Below, one piece after another: positions 27,409 to 36,120 of a stretch of DNA of 64,000 bases; position 1 is the first letter of the stretch; each line of letters opens with the position of its first letter. The DNA comes from Bacillota bacterium (GTDB taxonomy: Bacteria; Bacillota; Clostridia; Acetivibrionales; JAEXSP01). Under the pieces are notes generated by a model that saw only the letters and a list, made by a program, of their open reading frames with translations, searched no databases and was not told the origin of the DNA. The translations under genes and the position numbers were made by a program. The stretch lies in contig JAEXSP010000009.1 in the NCBI GenBank assembly GCA_023453795.1, forward strand, positions 3,765-67,764. The letters are read 5' to 3'.

Positions 27409-28209
27409 ATGGGTGAAGTCATTGTAATAACATCAGGTAAAGGCGGTGTAGGTAAGACCACTACAACGGCTAATATCGGAACAGGCCTTGCATTACAGGG
27501 TAAAAAGGTTGTACTTATTGATACTGATATCGGTTTGAGGAACCTTGATGTTGTAATGGGTTTGGAAAACCGCATTGTTTATGATCTTGTTGACGTTATA
27601 GAGGGAACTTGCAGAATAAAGCAGGCATTGATCAAGGACAAGCGTTACGAAGGACTCTTCCTTCTTCCTGCCGCTCAGACACGGGATAAATCGTCAGTTA
27701 ATCCGGAGCAGATGCTGAAGCTGTGCGAGGAATTAAAACAAGAATTCGATTACATACTAGTCGATTGTCCGGCAGGTATTGAGCAAGGTTTCAAGAATGC
27801 CATAGCAGGGGCCACCCGTGCGATTGTAGTTACAACACCTGAGGTTTCTGCGGTAAGAGATGCCGATAGAATTATAGGGCTTCTTGAAGCCAATGAACTA
27901 AGGAATCCAAGGCTGATTGTAAACAGGGTAAGGAATGATATGGTCAAACGCGGTGACATGATGACAATTGATGATATCATAGATATTCTTGCAATTGATC
28001 TGATAGGCGTGGTTCCCGATGACGAGAAAATAATTGTATCGACGAATAAGGGAGAACCTGCTGTTACTGATTCAAAAGCATTGGCAGGACAGGCCTATCG
28101 CAATATTACCAAAAGAATCATGGGAGAAGACATTCCTATAATGGATCTTGAGACTGATGAGGGTTTTGTCTTCAAAATCAAAAAGTTATTCGGACTGAAA
28201 ACCAATTGA
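27409..28209 (+). CDS. minD: septum site-determining ATPase MinD
   Basis: MinD is the membrane-cycling ATPase that recruits MinC. The product begins GEVIVITSGKGGVGKTTTT with the deviant Walker A motif. It contains IDTDIGLRNLDVVMGLE and ends in the amphipathic membrane-targeting helix EGFVFKIKKLFGLKTN. I set the start at ATG 27409 after GGGGG, since the GTG 36 bp upstream has no ribosome site. The length of 266 residues is normal. Confidence 0.97.
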   Translation: MGEVIVITSGKGGVGKTTTTANIGTGLALQGKKVVLIDTDIGLRNLDVVMGLENRIVYDLVDVIEGTCRIKQALIKDKRYEGLFLLPAAQTRDKSSVNPEQMLKLCEELKQEFDYILVDCPAGIEQGFKNAIAGATRAIVVTTPEVSAVRDADRIIGLLEANELRNPRLIVNRVRNDMVKRGDMMTIDDIIDILAIDLIGVVPDDEKIIVSTNKGEPAVTDSKALAGQAYRNITKRIMGEDIPIMDLETDEGFVFKIKKLFGLKTN

Positions 28210-28222
28210 AAGGAGAAAGCAT

Positions 28223-28507
28223 ATGCTTCTTGATTTATCAAAGTTATTTGGAAAATCCAAAGCATCAAAAGATGTGGCAAAGGAAAGGCTTAAGCTTGTT
28301 CTCATTCATGACAGGGCTAATGTTTCTCCGCAGTTTCTCGAAATGGTCAAAAGCGAGATCATCAAGGTAATTTCAAACTACATGGATATCGATGAAAGTG
28401 CGCTGGATATTCAAATGACACGTACTAAAAGCGAAGAGGGTGACAGGATCGTTCCGGCTCTTGTTGCAAACATCCCTATAAAAAATGTAAAAAGCAGCGG
28501 AAAATAA
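28223..28507 (+). CDS. minE: cell division topological specificity factor MinE
   Basis: MinE stimulates MinD ATPase and drives its oscillation, unlike the Bacillus DivIVA system. The 94-residue protein has the expected LLDLSKLFGKSKASKDVAKE membrane/MinD-binding start, RLKLVLIHDRA and the beta-strand dimer domain. AAAGGAG precedes the ATG 13 bp after minD. Two hairpins follow the gene. Confidence 0.95.
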   Translation: MLLDLSKLFGKSKASKDVAKERLKLVLIHDRANVSPQFLEMVKSEIIKVISNYMDIDESALDIQMTRTKSEEGDRIVPALVANIPIKNVKSSGK

Positions 28508-28568
28508 AGTCTCAAGGTACACAGCGTTCTTGTAATTTTGAGCATCTCGAAAGAAAGTTTCCCCTAAT

Positions 28569-28602
28569 AAAATCTCGAGGACATCGAGTCCTCTTGATTT
28601 TG
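28569..28602 (+). terminator. terminator after minE
   Basis: AAAATC-TC-GAGGAC and GTCCTC-TT-GATTTT pair on both sides of a 2-nt internal mismatch. Confidence 0.6.
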
Positions 28603-28634
28603 AACACATGCTTTGGCATGTTTCACTAATAATC

Positions 28635-28660
28635 AAAGAACCCCTTATGGGGTTCTTTAT
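28635..28660. terminator. second hairpin between minE and ykuS
   Basis: AAAGAACCCC and GGGGTTCTTT form a perfect 10-bp stem around TTAT. The symmetrical A/T flanks suit both converging transcripts. Confidence 0.7.
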
Positions 28661-28664
28661 GTTT

Positions 28665-28922
28665 CTATTCCATTCTTTGCTCAAGCTCATCATATACCTG
28701 TTCGGGGGTCATGCCCGTAGCATCTACTACAATAGCTTTCGTACCGGTGTCGTTCACTCCGAGAAAGTTTTTATCCAAGCCGGTAACTACAAACGCATCA
28801 TATTCGTCACTCTTTTTAGTAGTCATTTCTCCGAAATTGATATTTTTTACTATATAACCTTTTTCAGAAAGAAAGTCTTTTACAGGTGTTAAAGCCGGTT
28901 CCACAGCAACAGTTCTTTTCAT
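28665..28922 (-). CDS. YkuS family protein (UPF0180)
   Basis: The 85-residue protein begins MKRTVAVEPALTPVKDFLSE and contains DAFVVTGLDKNFLG and TGTKAIVVDATGMTPEQVYDE (shown here in parts), matching the small UPF0180/YkuS family of unknown function found in spore formers. I set the start at 28922 because GGAGG lies just upstream; the longer ORF beginning at 28973 has no ribosome site. Confidence 0.85.
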   Translation of the reverse strand: MKRTVAVEPALTPVKDFLSEKGYIVKNINFGEMTTKKSDEYDAFVVTGLDKNFLGVNDTGTKAIVVDATGMTPEQVYDELEQRME

Positions 28923-29115
28923 GTTTCTTCCTCCTTCAATAGTAAAATCGAGACATTGATATTTTCTGTACATTTAAAATAAACTATTCAAAATTGATTG
29001 TTTTAATTGTCAAGAAGGATAAAGCGATTTGACTTGTTCAACAGCCGGATTCTTTGGACAGTCATAAAAATGTATTCGAGCAAATATAAATAATTAAACA
29101 AAGGATGTGTTATTT

Positions 29116-29916
29116 ATGGAAGATATTACAGTAGCAAGACAAAGGTACCCAAGACATAATGTTCCTGTAAAAAGACGGAATAAAAAGACCTCAAACGCTT
29201 CAGGCAGCTACCTGGAACGTATGATGTTCAAAGTTTTAGTATGTGTTGTGATCATGGTTGTTATCGGTATAATAAAAAGCGTCAATACGCCTGTTACCAA
29301 AATGATGTGCGGAAAGATAAAAGCAGTTTTGATGCAGAACATAGATTTGAAATCAGAATACAAAAGCATCAATGATTTTATAAAAAAATCTGCGGGAACC
29401 TCAAAAGAAAATAAAGCACCAAAAGTGCAAGCACCAAAGAATACAACAGTTAAAAACGCAGTTCAAAACGTAGTTCAAAACAATAGCGTACAAAAGACAT
29501 CTGGCGCTTCTGATGAAGGAACCGTGCATTTTATCGCACCGGTTGAAGGTGCTATAACTTCTCCCTTCGGAATGAGAACAGACCCATTCAGCGATACACG
29601 GAAATCACACAGCGGAATCGATATTGAGGCAAATAAGGGTGAAAAAATAAAAGCTGCAGCTGATGGTGAAGTGATTTTAGCCGGTGTCTCAAAGGTCTAT
29701 GGTAATTACCTTAAAATAAAGCACAATAACGGACTTGTCACTTTATATGCCCACTGTTCAAAAATTATAGCTTCAAAAGGGCAAAAGGTCAGGCAGGGAG
29801 ATATCATAGCAGAAGTGGGAAGTACAGGGGCTTCTACCGGCTCCCACTTGCATTTTGAAGTAATAAAGGCTGGAAAAGCTGTTAATCCCATAGATTATGT
29901 CACTATTTCGAAATAA
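29116..29916 (+). CDS. spoIVFA: M23 family peptidase, SpoIVFA-like
   Basis: The protein has a membrane helix at residues ~36-55, a lysine/asparagine-rich linker, and a C-terminal LytM/M23 domain. The metal motifs are intact: HSGIDI (HxxxD type) and SHLHFEV (HxH). It is encoded immediately before spoIVFB, like SpoIVFA of Bacillus, which holds SpoIVFB inactive in the outer forespore membrane. I set the start at ATG 29116, ten bases after AAGGA. Whether it is an active endopeptidase or a regulator is undecided; the intact motif leaves both open. Confidence 0.8.
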   Translation: MEDITVARQRYPRHNVPVKRRNKKTSNASGSYLERMMFKVLVCVVIMVVIGIIKSVNTPVTKMMCGKIKAVLMQNIDLKSEYKSINDFIKKSAGTSKENKAPKVQAPKNTTVKNAVQNVVQNNSVQKTSGASDEGTVHFIAPVEGAITSPFGMRTDPFSDTRKSHSGIDIEANKGEKIKAAADGEVILAGVSKVYGNYLKIKHNNGLVTLYAHCSKIIASKGQKVRQGDIIAEVGSTGASTGSHLHFEVIKAGKAVNPIDYVTISK

Positions 29917-29935
29917 GCTGTAAAAAAAGGCGGTG

Positions 29936-30835
29936 ATGTCATTAAAGATAACAAGAATTAAGAATGTTAGTATACATTTTGATGCATTCTTTCTAATTGT
30001 TCTGATTTTTACGCTGTTTGCAGGCTATTTTAAGGAATTTGTTTTTTGTTTTATCTGTATGGCATTACACGAGTCAGGTCATGTTTTAACTGCGATACTT
30101 ATTCATGCAAGAGTACGTTCTATTAAAATAATGCCTGTAGGCTTTAGTGCAGTTATTGACGATGACTTTTGCAGTGTGCCTCAAAGGGCTGCAATATCCG
30201 TTGGTGGACCTTTTGCAAATATAGTTGTTTTTTTTATTCTATCCGCAGTAAACTCATATTTTTTGATTGATTCAGGAAATATGCGTTTTTTTATCCTTAC
30301 AAACTTATTGCTTGCTGTTTTTAATATGATCCCTGTTATGCCCCTGGACGGGGGAAGGCTTATATGGGTTGCACTATCCGGGAAAATAGGACTTTTCGCT
30401 GCGACCAACTGCACTTACAAGATATCTATTGTGTTCTCATTGGGGATTATAACAGCAGGCTTGATCCTTTTATTGGATGAATCATGTAATTTCAGTCTGC
30501 TGTGCATTGGATTATATATTTTTTTCTTTTTAAAATCAGGAAAAACGGAGGCAGCTCTTATGAATGTGAAACATGTAATATATAGGCGTTCAAGGCTTCT
30601 TAAAAGGGGTATATACCCTGCGCGGGATCTTGTTGTCATCAAATCCGTACACTTGTGTGAAATACTTAATAACATTGACTTTGACAGATTCCACATTATT
30701 TATGTGCTTGATGATGACTTGAAGATTTGCAGTATATTTACCGAACAGCAGATAATAGACAACATGCTGAAATACAACGCGGATATGACCTTTGAGGAGC
30801 TTATTAGCTTGGATTCCAGTTTAAAAAATAATTGA
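29936..30835 (+). CDS. spoIVFB: stage IV sporulation protein FB, site-2 metalloprotease (M50)
   Basis: SpoIVFB is the intramembrane protease that processes pro-sigma-K in the mother cell. The 299-residue product has several membrane segments with HESGH (HExxH) around residue 45, and MPVMPLDGGRL carrying the third metal ligand near residue 140. After the membrane part, the C-terminal ~110 residues (from RSRLLKRGIYPA) look like a reduced CBS-type domain, known from Bacillus to bind ATP. It starts 19 bp after the SpoIVFA-like gene. Confidence 0.92.
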   Translation: MSLKITRIKNVSIHFDAFFLIVLIFTLFAGYFKEFVFCFICMALHESGHVLTAILIHARVRSIKIMPVGFSAVIDDDFCSVPQRAAISVGGPFANIVVFFILSAVNSYFLIDSGNMRFFILTNLLLAVFNMIPVMPLDGGRLIWVALSGKIGLFAATNCTYKISIVFSLGIITAGLILLLDESCNFSLLCIGLYIFFFLKSGKTEAALMNVKHVIYRRSRLLKRGIYPARDLVVIKSVHLCEILNNIDFDRFHIIYVLDDDLKICSIFTEQQIIDNMLKYNADMTFEELISLDSSLKNN

Positions 30836-30847
30836 ACAATATTTTAT

Positions 30848-30870
30848 AGGGCGGATATGGAATCCGCCCC
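30848..30870. repeat. short palindromic element
   Basis: GGGCGGAT and ATCCGCCC flank a 5-bp loop between convergent genes. The flanks read TAGGG and CCCCTAC, resembling dispersed palindromes found repeatedly in clostridial genomes. It could double as a terminator, although it lacks a T-run. Confidence 0.5.
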
Positions 30871-30886
30871 TACATATCAAAAATAA

Positions 30887-31768
30887 TCAATTATCTTTTA
30901 CGAGTCCTGCTGCAATCAGGATTTCCCTGCTGGATTTTGGCCTGTTCATTATATAAAGATGTATTCCGTGGGCACCGTTGTCCAGAAGGTCGCATATTTG
31001 TGAAGCTGCGTATTCAATGCCTGCCTTGCGCAGGTCGTCGGGATTGTCGGCATATTTATCCATCATCAGTACAAGCTTTGCAGGTATGGAACAGCCGCTT
31101 TTCGCGGTTATGGCTTTTATCTGGTCAGCTTTGTATATCGGCATTATACCTGGGGTTATCGGACAGTTGATGCCCAAGGCTGCAGTTCTATCCAGGAAGT
31201 CATAATATAATCGGTTATCAAAGAATAATTGGGTGACTAAGAAATCTACTCCCGTTTCAACCTTTTCCTTCAGATTAAGGATATCATCTTTTATACGGCT
31301 GCTTTCAGGATGCCCTTCAAGGTAGGCGGCTGCTGCAATGCAAAAATTGCTGCCCTTACTGTTATTTATGTGTCCTATCAATTCATTGGCATGTTTGTAT
31401 ACATTCTTGCTGAAATCAAAGCCGGGATCGTTAACCGGAGGATCGCCCCTTAATGCCAGTATATTTTCAAGCTTCTTTTCAGCCAGTAAATCCAGCATTG
31501 AATCGATATCGCTTTTGCTGTGACCGACACAGGTAAAGTGGCACATGCTTTCTATACCATAGTCGTTTTTGATTTTAGCAGCAATGTCAATAGTTCTTCC
31601 CTTTTGGCTTCCCCCGGCGCCATAGGTTACACTTATATAATCGGGTTTCATATCAGTCAGCTGCTTAAGAGTGTCGAAAATGGATTCCAACGGCATATCC
31701 GATCTTGGAGGTGATATCTCGAAGGATATGACCGGCTTTTTACTTTTATACATTTCAATGATTTTCAT
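30887..31768 (-). CDS. metF: methylenetetrahydrofolate reductase
   Basis: MetF reduces 5,10-methylene-THF to 5-methyl-THF for methionine synthesis or the methyl branch of the Wood-Ljungdahl pathway. The 293-residue TIM barrel carries SFEISPPRSD, YISVTYGAGGS, ILALRGDPP and VTQLFFDN, covering the FAD and folate sites. GGAGGT precedes the ATG. No acetogenesis genes lie in the window, so a methionine role is the cautious reading. It is convergent with spoIVFB. Confidence 0.93.
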   Translation of the reverse strand: MKIIEMYKSKKPVISFEISPPRSDMPLESIFDTLKQLTDMKPDYISVTYGAGGSQKGRTIDIAAKIKNDYGIESMCHFTCVGHSKSDIDSMLDLLAEKKLENILALRGDPPVNDPGFDFSKNVYKHANELIGHINNSKGSNFCIAAAAYLEGHPESSRIKDDILNLKEKVETGVDFLVTQLFFDNRLYYDFLDRTAALGINCPITPGIMPIYKADQIKAITAKSGCSIPAKLVLMMDKYADNPDDLRKAGIEYAASQICDLLDNGAHGIHLYIMNRPKSSREILIAAGLVKDN

Positions 31769-32032
31769 TGTTACCTCCGGATGATAATACTAAAATCATT
31801 ATACCACATCAAATGCTGCTGTCAAGTTAAACCAAATTCATTCAAATACATCCAAATACACCTAAAGCTCGAACGGATATTATTAATAAGCTTGCGCAAT
31901 TTCATGATGAAAGTACTTAGTAAATATGCAAAATGTTGTTTTATGCTTTATATAAGTTGACTAATGCATCGGCAGGTAATAAACTTAAGATATTAATTAA
32001 ACAATTTACTAGATGCAAAAGAGGTGTTCAAG

Positions 32033-32878
32033 GTGTATAAAATAGTTACAAAAAAGGTGCTTAATCCTTCCGTTAAGCTGTTTGAAGTTGAAGCCCCTTA
32101 CATTGCAAAAAAAGCAGAGCCGGGCCAATTTATAATGCTTCGTACAGACGAAGACGGCGAAAGGATACCATTAACGATAGCTGACTATGATAGGGATAAG
32201 GGTACTGTGACCATCATTTTTCAGGAAGTCGGGAAAACTACCAAAGTCTTGGGTGCAATGAATGTAGGCGACAGCCTGCTTGACTTTGCCGGCCCCCTTG
32301 GGACTGCATCCCATTTTGATGGATTAAAGAAGGTAGCGGTAATAGGTGGGGGATTGGGTACGGCAATAGCGTATCCTCAGGCTAAAAAGCTTCACAGCCT
32401 TGGAGTGGAGGTTCATTCGATAGTGGGCTTCAGAAATAAGGATTTTATAATCCTCGAGGAAGAAATGAATGCTGTAAGCGATAAACTTGTTATTGCAACG
32501 GATGACGGGTCGAACGGCAACAAGGGCTTCGTTGACGCAATGTTGAAGAAGCTTATTGATGAGGGTAACAAATATGATATGGTCATAGCTATAGGACCAT
32601 TGATCATGATGAAGGTAATAAGTAATCTTACCAGACAGTACGGTATTAAAACTGTTGTAAGCATGAATCCTATTATGGTTGACGGAACCGGGATGTGTGG
32701 GGGATGCCGTGTAACCGTAGGAGGAAAAGTTAAATTTGCTTGTGTTGACGGCCCCGATTTTGACGGTCATGAGGTGGATTTTGATGAGGCTATGAGAAGG
32801 CAGCTTATGTACAAGACCGAAGAGAAGGAATCAACAGAGAGGCACCAATGCAGGTTAGGGGGTATGGGAAATGCCTAA
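32033..32878 (+). CDS. nfnA: NADH-dependent reduced ferredoxin:NADP+ oxidoreductase subunit A (NfnA)
   Basis: NfnAB couples NADH and reduced ferredoxin to the reduction of NADP+ by electron bifurcation in anaerobes. This 281-residue subunit has a ferredoxin-reductase-type FAD domain (PGQFIMLRTDEDGERIPLTI), an NAD-binding domain (VIGGGLGTAIAYPQA) and a C-terminal [2Fe-2S] site (MCGGCRVTVGGKVKFACVDG). GTG 32033 fits the GAGG at 32021-32024 and gives the family N-terminus MYKIV. It overlaps nfnB by eight bases, which indicates translational coupling. Confidence 0.92.
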   Translation: MYKIVTKKVLNPSVKLFEVEAPYIAKKAEPGQFIMLRTDEDGERIPLTIADYDRDKGTVTIIFQEVGKTTKVLGAMNVGDSLLDFAGPLGTASHFDGLKKVAVIGGGLGTAIAYPQAKKLHSLGVEVHSIVGFRNKDFIILEEEMNAVSDKLVIATDDGSNGNKGFVDAMLKKLIDEGNKYDMVIAIGPLIMMKVISNLTRQYGIKTVVSMNPIMVDGTGMCGGCRVTVGGKVKFACVDGPDFDGHEVDFDEAMRRQLMYKTEEKESTERHQCRLGGMGNA

Positions 32879-34268
32879 TATGTCATTGAATAAGGTTAAA
32901 ATGCCGGAGCAGGAGCCGGAAATTAGAAATAAAAATTTCCTTGAGGTAGCAAAGGGGTATAACGAAGCAATGGCTGCGGAAGAAGCGCAAAGATGCCTTA
33001 ACTGCAAGAGCAGGCCATGTGTGGAAGGGTGCCCTGTAAACGTTCAGATACCGGAATTCATAAAGCTTGTAGCTGAGGGAAAGCTCGAAGAGGCCTATAA
33101 CAAGGTTAAAGAGACTAACAGCCTCCCGGCGGTCTGCGGCAGGGTCTGTCCTCAGGAAACACAGTGCGAACAGCTGTGCGTAAGAGGAAAGAAGGGTGAA
33201 CCGGTAGCTATCGGAAGACTTGAAAGGTTCGTAGCCGACTGGTTTATGTCAAACAAAGAAGCTAAAATAGAAGAAATCAAGAAGCTGAATAAGAAGGTTG
33301 CGGTCGTAGGTTCCGGACCTGCAGGCCTGACATGTGCAGGGGATCTTGCGAAGCTTGGCTATGATGTCACTGTTTTCGAAGCCTTCCATGTTCCGGGCGG
33401 CGTACTGATGTATGGCATACCCGAATTCAGACTTCCGAAAGCGCTTGTTCAGAAAGAGATTGATACCTTGAAGAAATTGGGCGTTGAGATTAAAACCAAT
33501 ATGGTAATAGGCAAGGTTTTTTCGGTGGATGAACTTGAAGAAGAAGGCTATGAAGCAGTTTTTATAGGTTCGGGAGCAGGATTGCCGAGCTTTATGGGTA
33601 TTCCGGGTGAAAACTTGAACGGAGTATACTCTGCAAATGAATTTCTTACAAGAATAAACCTGATGAAAGCTTACAAGTTCCCAGAAACCGATACGCCTGT
33701 TAAAGTTGGTAAAAACGTAGCTGTTGTAGGCGGCGGGAATGTTGCTATGGATGCGGCCAGGAGCGCAAAAAGGCTTGGGGCTGAAAATGTATATATCGTA
33801 TACAGGAGATCAGAGGCAGAAATGCCTGCAAGGGTAGAAGAAGTGCATCATGCAAAGGAAGAAGGAATTATTTTCAAGCTTCTTACCAACCCGACTGAGG
33901 TTTTGGGAACTGAAAACGGATGGGTCAAGGGTTTAGAATGTGTTGAAATGGAACTTGGTGAGCCTGATAGCTCCGGAAGAAGAAGGCCTGTAGAGAAAAA
34001 GGGATCAAATTATGTAATTGACGTCGACAATGTAATAATAGCGATAGGACAAAGTCCGAACCCCCTTATCAAATCTACAACACCGGGACTGGAGACTCAA
34101 AAGTGGGGCGGAATCATTGCTGTTGAGGAAACAGGAGCTACAAGCAAGGAAGGAGTTTATGCAGGTGGAGACGCTGTTACCGGCGCTGCAACTGTAATAC
34201 TTGCTATGGGCGCTGGCAAAAAAGCCGCAAAAGCAATGCATGAATATATACAGGACAAAAAGAAATAG
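32871..34268 (+). CDS. nfnB: NADH-dependent reduced ferredoxin:NADP+ oxidoreductase subunit B (NfnB)
   Basis: This 465-residue subunit resembles the small subunit of glutamate synthase, but its pairing with nfnA marks it as NfnB. Its N-terminus holds the cysteines of two [4Fe-4S] clusters (CLNCKSRPCVEGCP, CGRVCPQETQCEQLC). An FAD-binding domain (VVGSGPAGLTCAGDLA) and an NADPH-binding domain (VVGGGNVAMDAARSAKRLG) follow. It ends with IAIGQSPNP and a second FAD motif (YAGGDAVTGAATVILAMGAG). No gltB large subunit is nearby. Confidence 0.92.
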   Translation: MPNMSLNKVKMPEQEPEIRNKNFLEVAKGYNEAMAAEEAQRCLNCKSRPCVEGCPVNVQIPEFIKLVAEGKLEEAYNKVKETNSLPAVCGRVCPQETQCEQLCVRGKKGEPVAIGRLERFVADWFMSNKEAKIEEIKKLNKKVAVVGSGPAGLTCAGDLAKLGYDVTVFEAFHVPGGVLMYGIPEFRLPKALVQKEIDTLKKLGVEIKTNMVIGKVFSVDELEEEGYEAVFIGSGAGLPSFMGIPGENLNGVYSANEFLTRINLMKAYKFPETDTPVKVGKNVAVVGGGNVAMDAARSAKRLGAENVYIVYRRSEAEMPARVEEVHHAKEEGIIFKLLTNPTEVLGTENGWVKGLECVEMELGEPDSSGRRRPVEKKGSNYVIDVDNVIIAIGQSPNPLIKSTTPGLETQKWGGIIAVEETGATSKEGVYAGGDAVTGAATVILAMGAGKKAAKAMHEYIQDKKK

Positions 34269-34280
34269 GAAGGTGATATT

Positions 34281-34676
34281 CTGCATTCATTTACTGTAAA
34301 TACACCGTCAAGAACCTGTTTTATTGATATAACCTCAAGGCTTCAGGAAGCAGTAAGCAATTCGGGAATAAGATCGGGGATTTGCACGGTTTTTATTCCT
34401 CATACCACTGCTGCGGTAACAATTAACGAGAATGCCGATCCGGATGTTGTATCCGATATAACGAAGGAAATCAACAAAATAGTTCCGTTTAATGATGGAT
34501 ATGCTCATATGGAGGGAAATTCTGCAGCTCATATAAAAGCAAGCCTTTTCGGATTTTCCGAGCAAGTGATTATCGAGGACGGAAGGCTTGTTCTCGGCAC
34601 CTGGCAGGGAGTTTATTTCTGTGAGTTTGATGGCCCGAGGACAAGAAAAGTGCATATAAAGATAATAAGCGGCTAA
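34281..34676 (+). CDS. YjbQ/UPF0047 family protein with non-ATG start
   Basis: The frame ending at TAA 34674-34676 encodes about 131 residues with FIPHTTAAVTINENADPDV and GTWQGVYFCEFDGPR, the hallmarks of the UPF0047/YjbQ family (thiamin-phosphate-synthase-like enzymes). No in-frame ATG, GTG or TTG precedes the conserved region. The likely start is CTG at 34281 or ATT at 34278, both correctly spaced from AAGGTGAT at 34270-34277. It follows nfnB by 12 bp and is probably cotranscribed. A terminator follows. Confidence 0.85.
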   Translation: MHSFTVNTPSRTCFIDITSRLQEAVSNSGIRSGICTVFIPHTTAAVTINENADPDVVSDITKEINKIVPFNDGYAHMEGNSAAHIKASLFGFSEQVIIEDGRLVLGTWQGVYFCEFDGPRTRKVHIKIISG

Positions 34677-34722
34677 AATGTAAGGTTTACAGCATTTACG
34701 CCTATTGTCCGCAAGAAGTATG

Positions 34723-34757
34723 AAAAAATCCAAGGTATTGCCTTTGGATTTTTTTTT
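34723..34757 (+). terminator. terminator after the yjbQ-like gene
   Basis: AAAAAATCCAAGG and CCTTTGGATTTTTT form the stem, followed by a run of T. It ends the nfnA-nfnB-yjbQ transcript. Confidence 0.8.
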
Positions 34758-34785
34758 AGACTTTTAGGTTTATCATTCGTATAAT
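34757..34785 (+). promoter_or_regulatory. promoter of the isoprenoid-synthase-like gene
   Basis: TAGACT (34757-34762) and TATAAT (34780-34785) are 17 bp apart, directly after the terminator and 33 bp before the gene. Confidence 0.6.
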
Positions 34786-34817
34786 AGGTTATATAAGCTA
34801 TTCCAAGGGGATGAAAA

Positions 34818-36062
34818 ATGGAAAAAACAGTTTCCGAAATAAGTTTAAGCGAAGCAATAGAAAATTTGAAAGATGAGTATGTAAATATATGGCGGGATAC
34901 GGAGGATAGCTGCCCATGCCTTGATATGACTTACAGCCGCGGTGAACAGTCAGAAAAAGAAAAAGAACTGGACAAAAGAATAAAAAAGTTAACGAAAGAA
35001 CTTAAAGTATCTCCTGTTTCGGAAGAAAAGAAAATTATCTGGCGTGATAAAATCAAATGGGCTGCACGTGAAATTGGAGGAAGTTTTTTTGGGTTTAAGG
35101 AGGATGAAACCAGCAGGAGAGTTTTGGATGAATTCTCCCGGTCAGCAGAGGATTTCATCAAGGAAGCAAGGCTTTTCAACCCGGATATGAGTTTAGAAGA
35201 CATAAATCAGGCAATAAGGAACCTTTGGATAGCAAACAGCATCCAGAACATGCTTGACATAAGAATCGGGCTTACTCCGTCAATATTTGCATACAGCATG
35301 CTTTACCCGTATACGGATAATTTTCTTGACGATCCCTATGTAACAGCTATACAGAAAAAAGAAATTAATGCCAGATTCAAGAAGCGGCTTGCAGGTGAGC
35401 ATATTTTACCAGGGAATAGTTATGAAGATGCTTTATTCCGTCTGATAGAAATGATTGAGAGCGAATATTCAAGAGAAGCCTATCCAAAGTTATTTGATAG
35501 TTTGCTGGGAATTCACAAAGCACAAGAAAAAAGTCTGCTTCAGCACGTTCTGCATAGGGAAATGTCTGTGGAAGACATAATAGATATAAGCTTTGAAAAG
35601 GGAGGAACTTCTGTGCTTGCGGATGCTTTCCTTGCCGATGGAAGGCTATCTTGGAAAAATGTCAGCTTCATGTTTGGATTTGGGGTATTCCTTCAGCTGA
35701 TAGATGATGCTGAGGATTCTTTTGAGGATTTAAAGAACGGACACATGACAATTTTCTCCCAATTGGCCGGGAATGGCAAGCTTGACGAGGTTACAAACAA
35801 ACTTTTTCATTTTATTGATAAAGTCATGGATGGGCAGGATGGTGAGGGACTGCCAAACTTAGGGAAGCTAAAGGATATCATAAGGAACAACAGCTATTTT
35901 CTTATTTTGGAGGCTGTCGCAAAAAACAGCAGTGCCTATTCCGCCTCATATGTCAAGGAAATGGAAAGGTTCTCGCCGTATAGCTTTTCATTTCTGCTCA
36001 AGATGAAAAAGAAATTGAGAAAGCAGTATCATTTATTTGATCTGAAAAAAATAGAGGTATAG
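34818..36062 (+). CDS. putative class I isoprenoid-synthase-fold enzyme
   Basis: The 414-residue soluble helical protein contains YPYTDNFLDDP near residues 168-178. In the second half it has GFGVFLQLIDDAEDSFEDL followed by KNGHMTIFSQLA (residues ~293-325). The second motif resembles the second aspartate-rich motif of trans-prenyl transferases and terpene synthases, in both the FLQLIDDxxD pattern and the following G-x-x-T. The first motif is a plausible first Mg-binding motif. EKGGTSVLADAFLADG lies where prenyl transferases have their conserved Lys/Thr helix. The N-terminal ~100 residues are charged and unassigned. It is monocistronic between two terminators. Substrate and product are unknown. 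Confidence 0.6.
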   Translation: MEKTVSEISLSEAIENLKDEYVNIWRDTEDSCPCLDMTYSRGEQSEKEKELDKRIKKLTKELKVSPVSEEKKIIWRDKIKWAAREIGGSFFGFKEDETSRRVLDEFSRSAEDFIKEARLFNPDMSLEDINQAIRNLWIANSIQNMLDIRIGLTPSIFAYSMLYPYTDNFLDDPYVTAIQKKEINARFKKRLAGEHILPGNSYEDALFRLIEMIESEYSREAYPKLFDSLLGIHKAQEKSLLQHVLHREMSVEDIIDISFEKGGTSVLADAFLADGRLSWKNVSFMFGFGVFLQLIDDAEDSFEDLKNGHMTIFSQLAGNGKLDEVTNKLFHFIDKVMDGQDGEGLPNLGKLKDIIRNNSYFLILEAVAKNSSAYSASYVKEMERFSPYSFSFLLKMKKKLRKQYHLFDLKKIEV

Positions 36063-36090
36063 TGATAATTTAAGAAATAATCGATAATTT

Positions 36091-36120
36091 AAAAAACCCG
36101 GAGAAATCCGGGCATTTTTT
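36091..36120. terminator. bidirectional terminator
   Basis: CCCGGA and TCCGGG around GAAA, with AAAAAA on the left and TTTTTT on the right. It serves the isoprenoid-like gene and the convergent coat genes. Confidence 0.8.

Noticed and set aside
31769..32032. Possible SAM riboswitch upstream of metF
   Set aside because: No S-box helices or terminator/anti-terminator pair is present; metF has only an ordinary ribosome site.
34005..34733. Minus-strand frames opposite yjbQ and nfnB
   Set aside because: These are shadows of strongly conserved plus-strand genes, with no ribosome sites.
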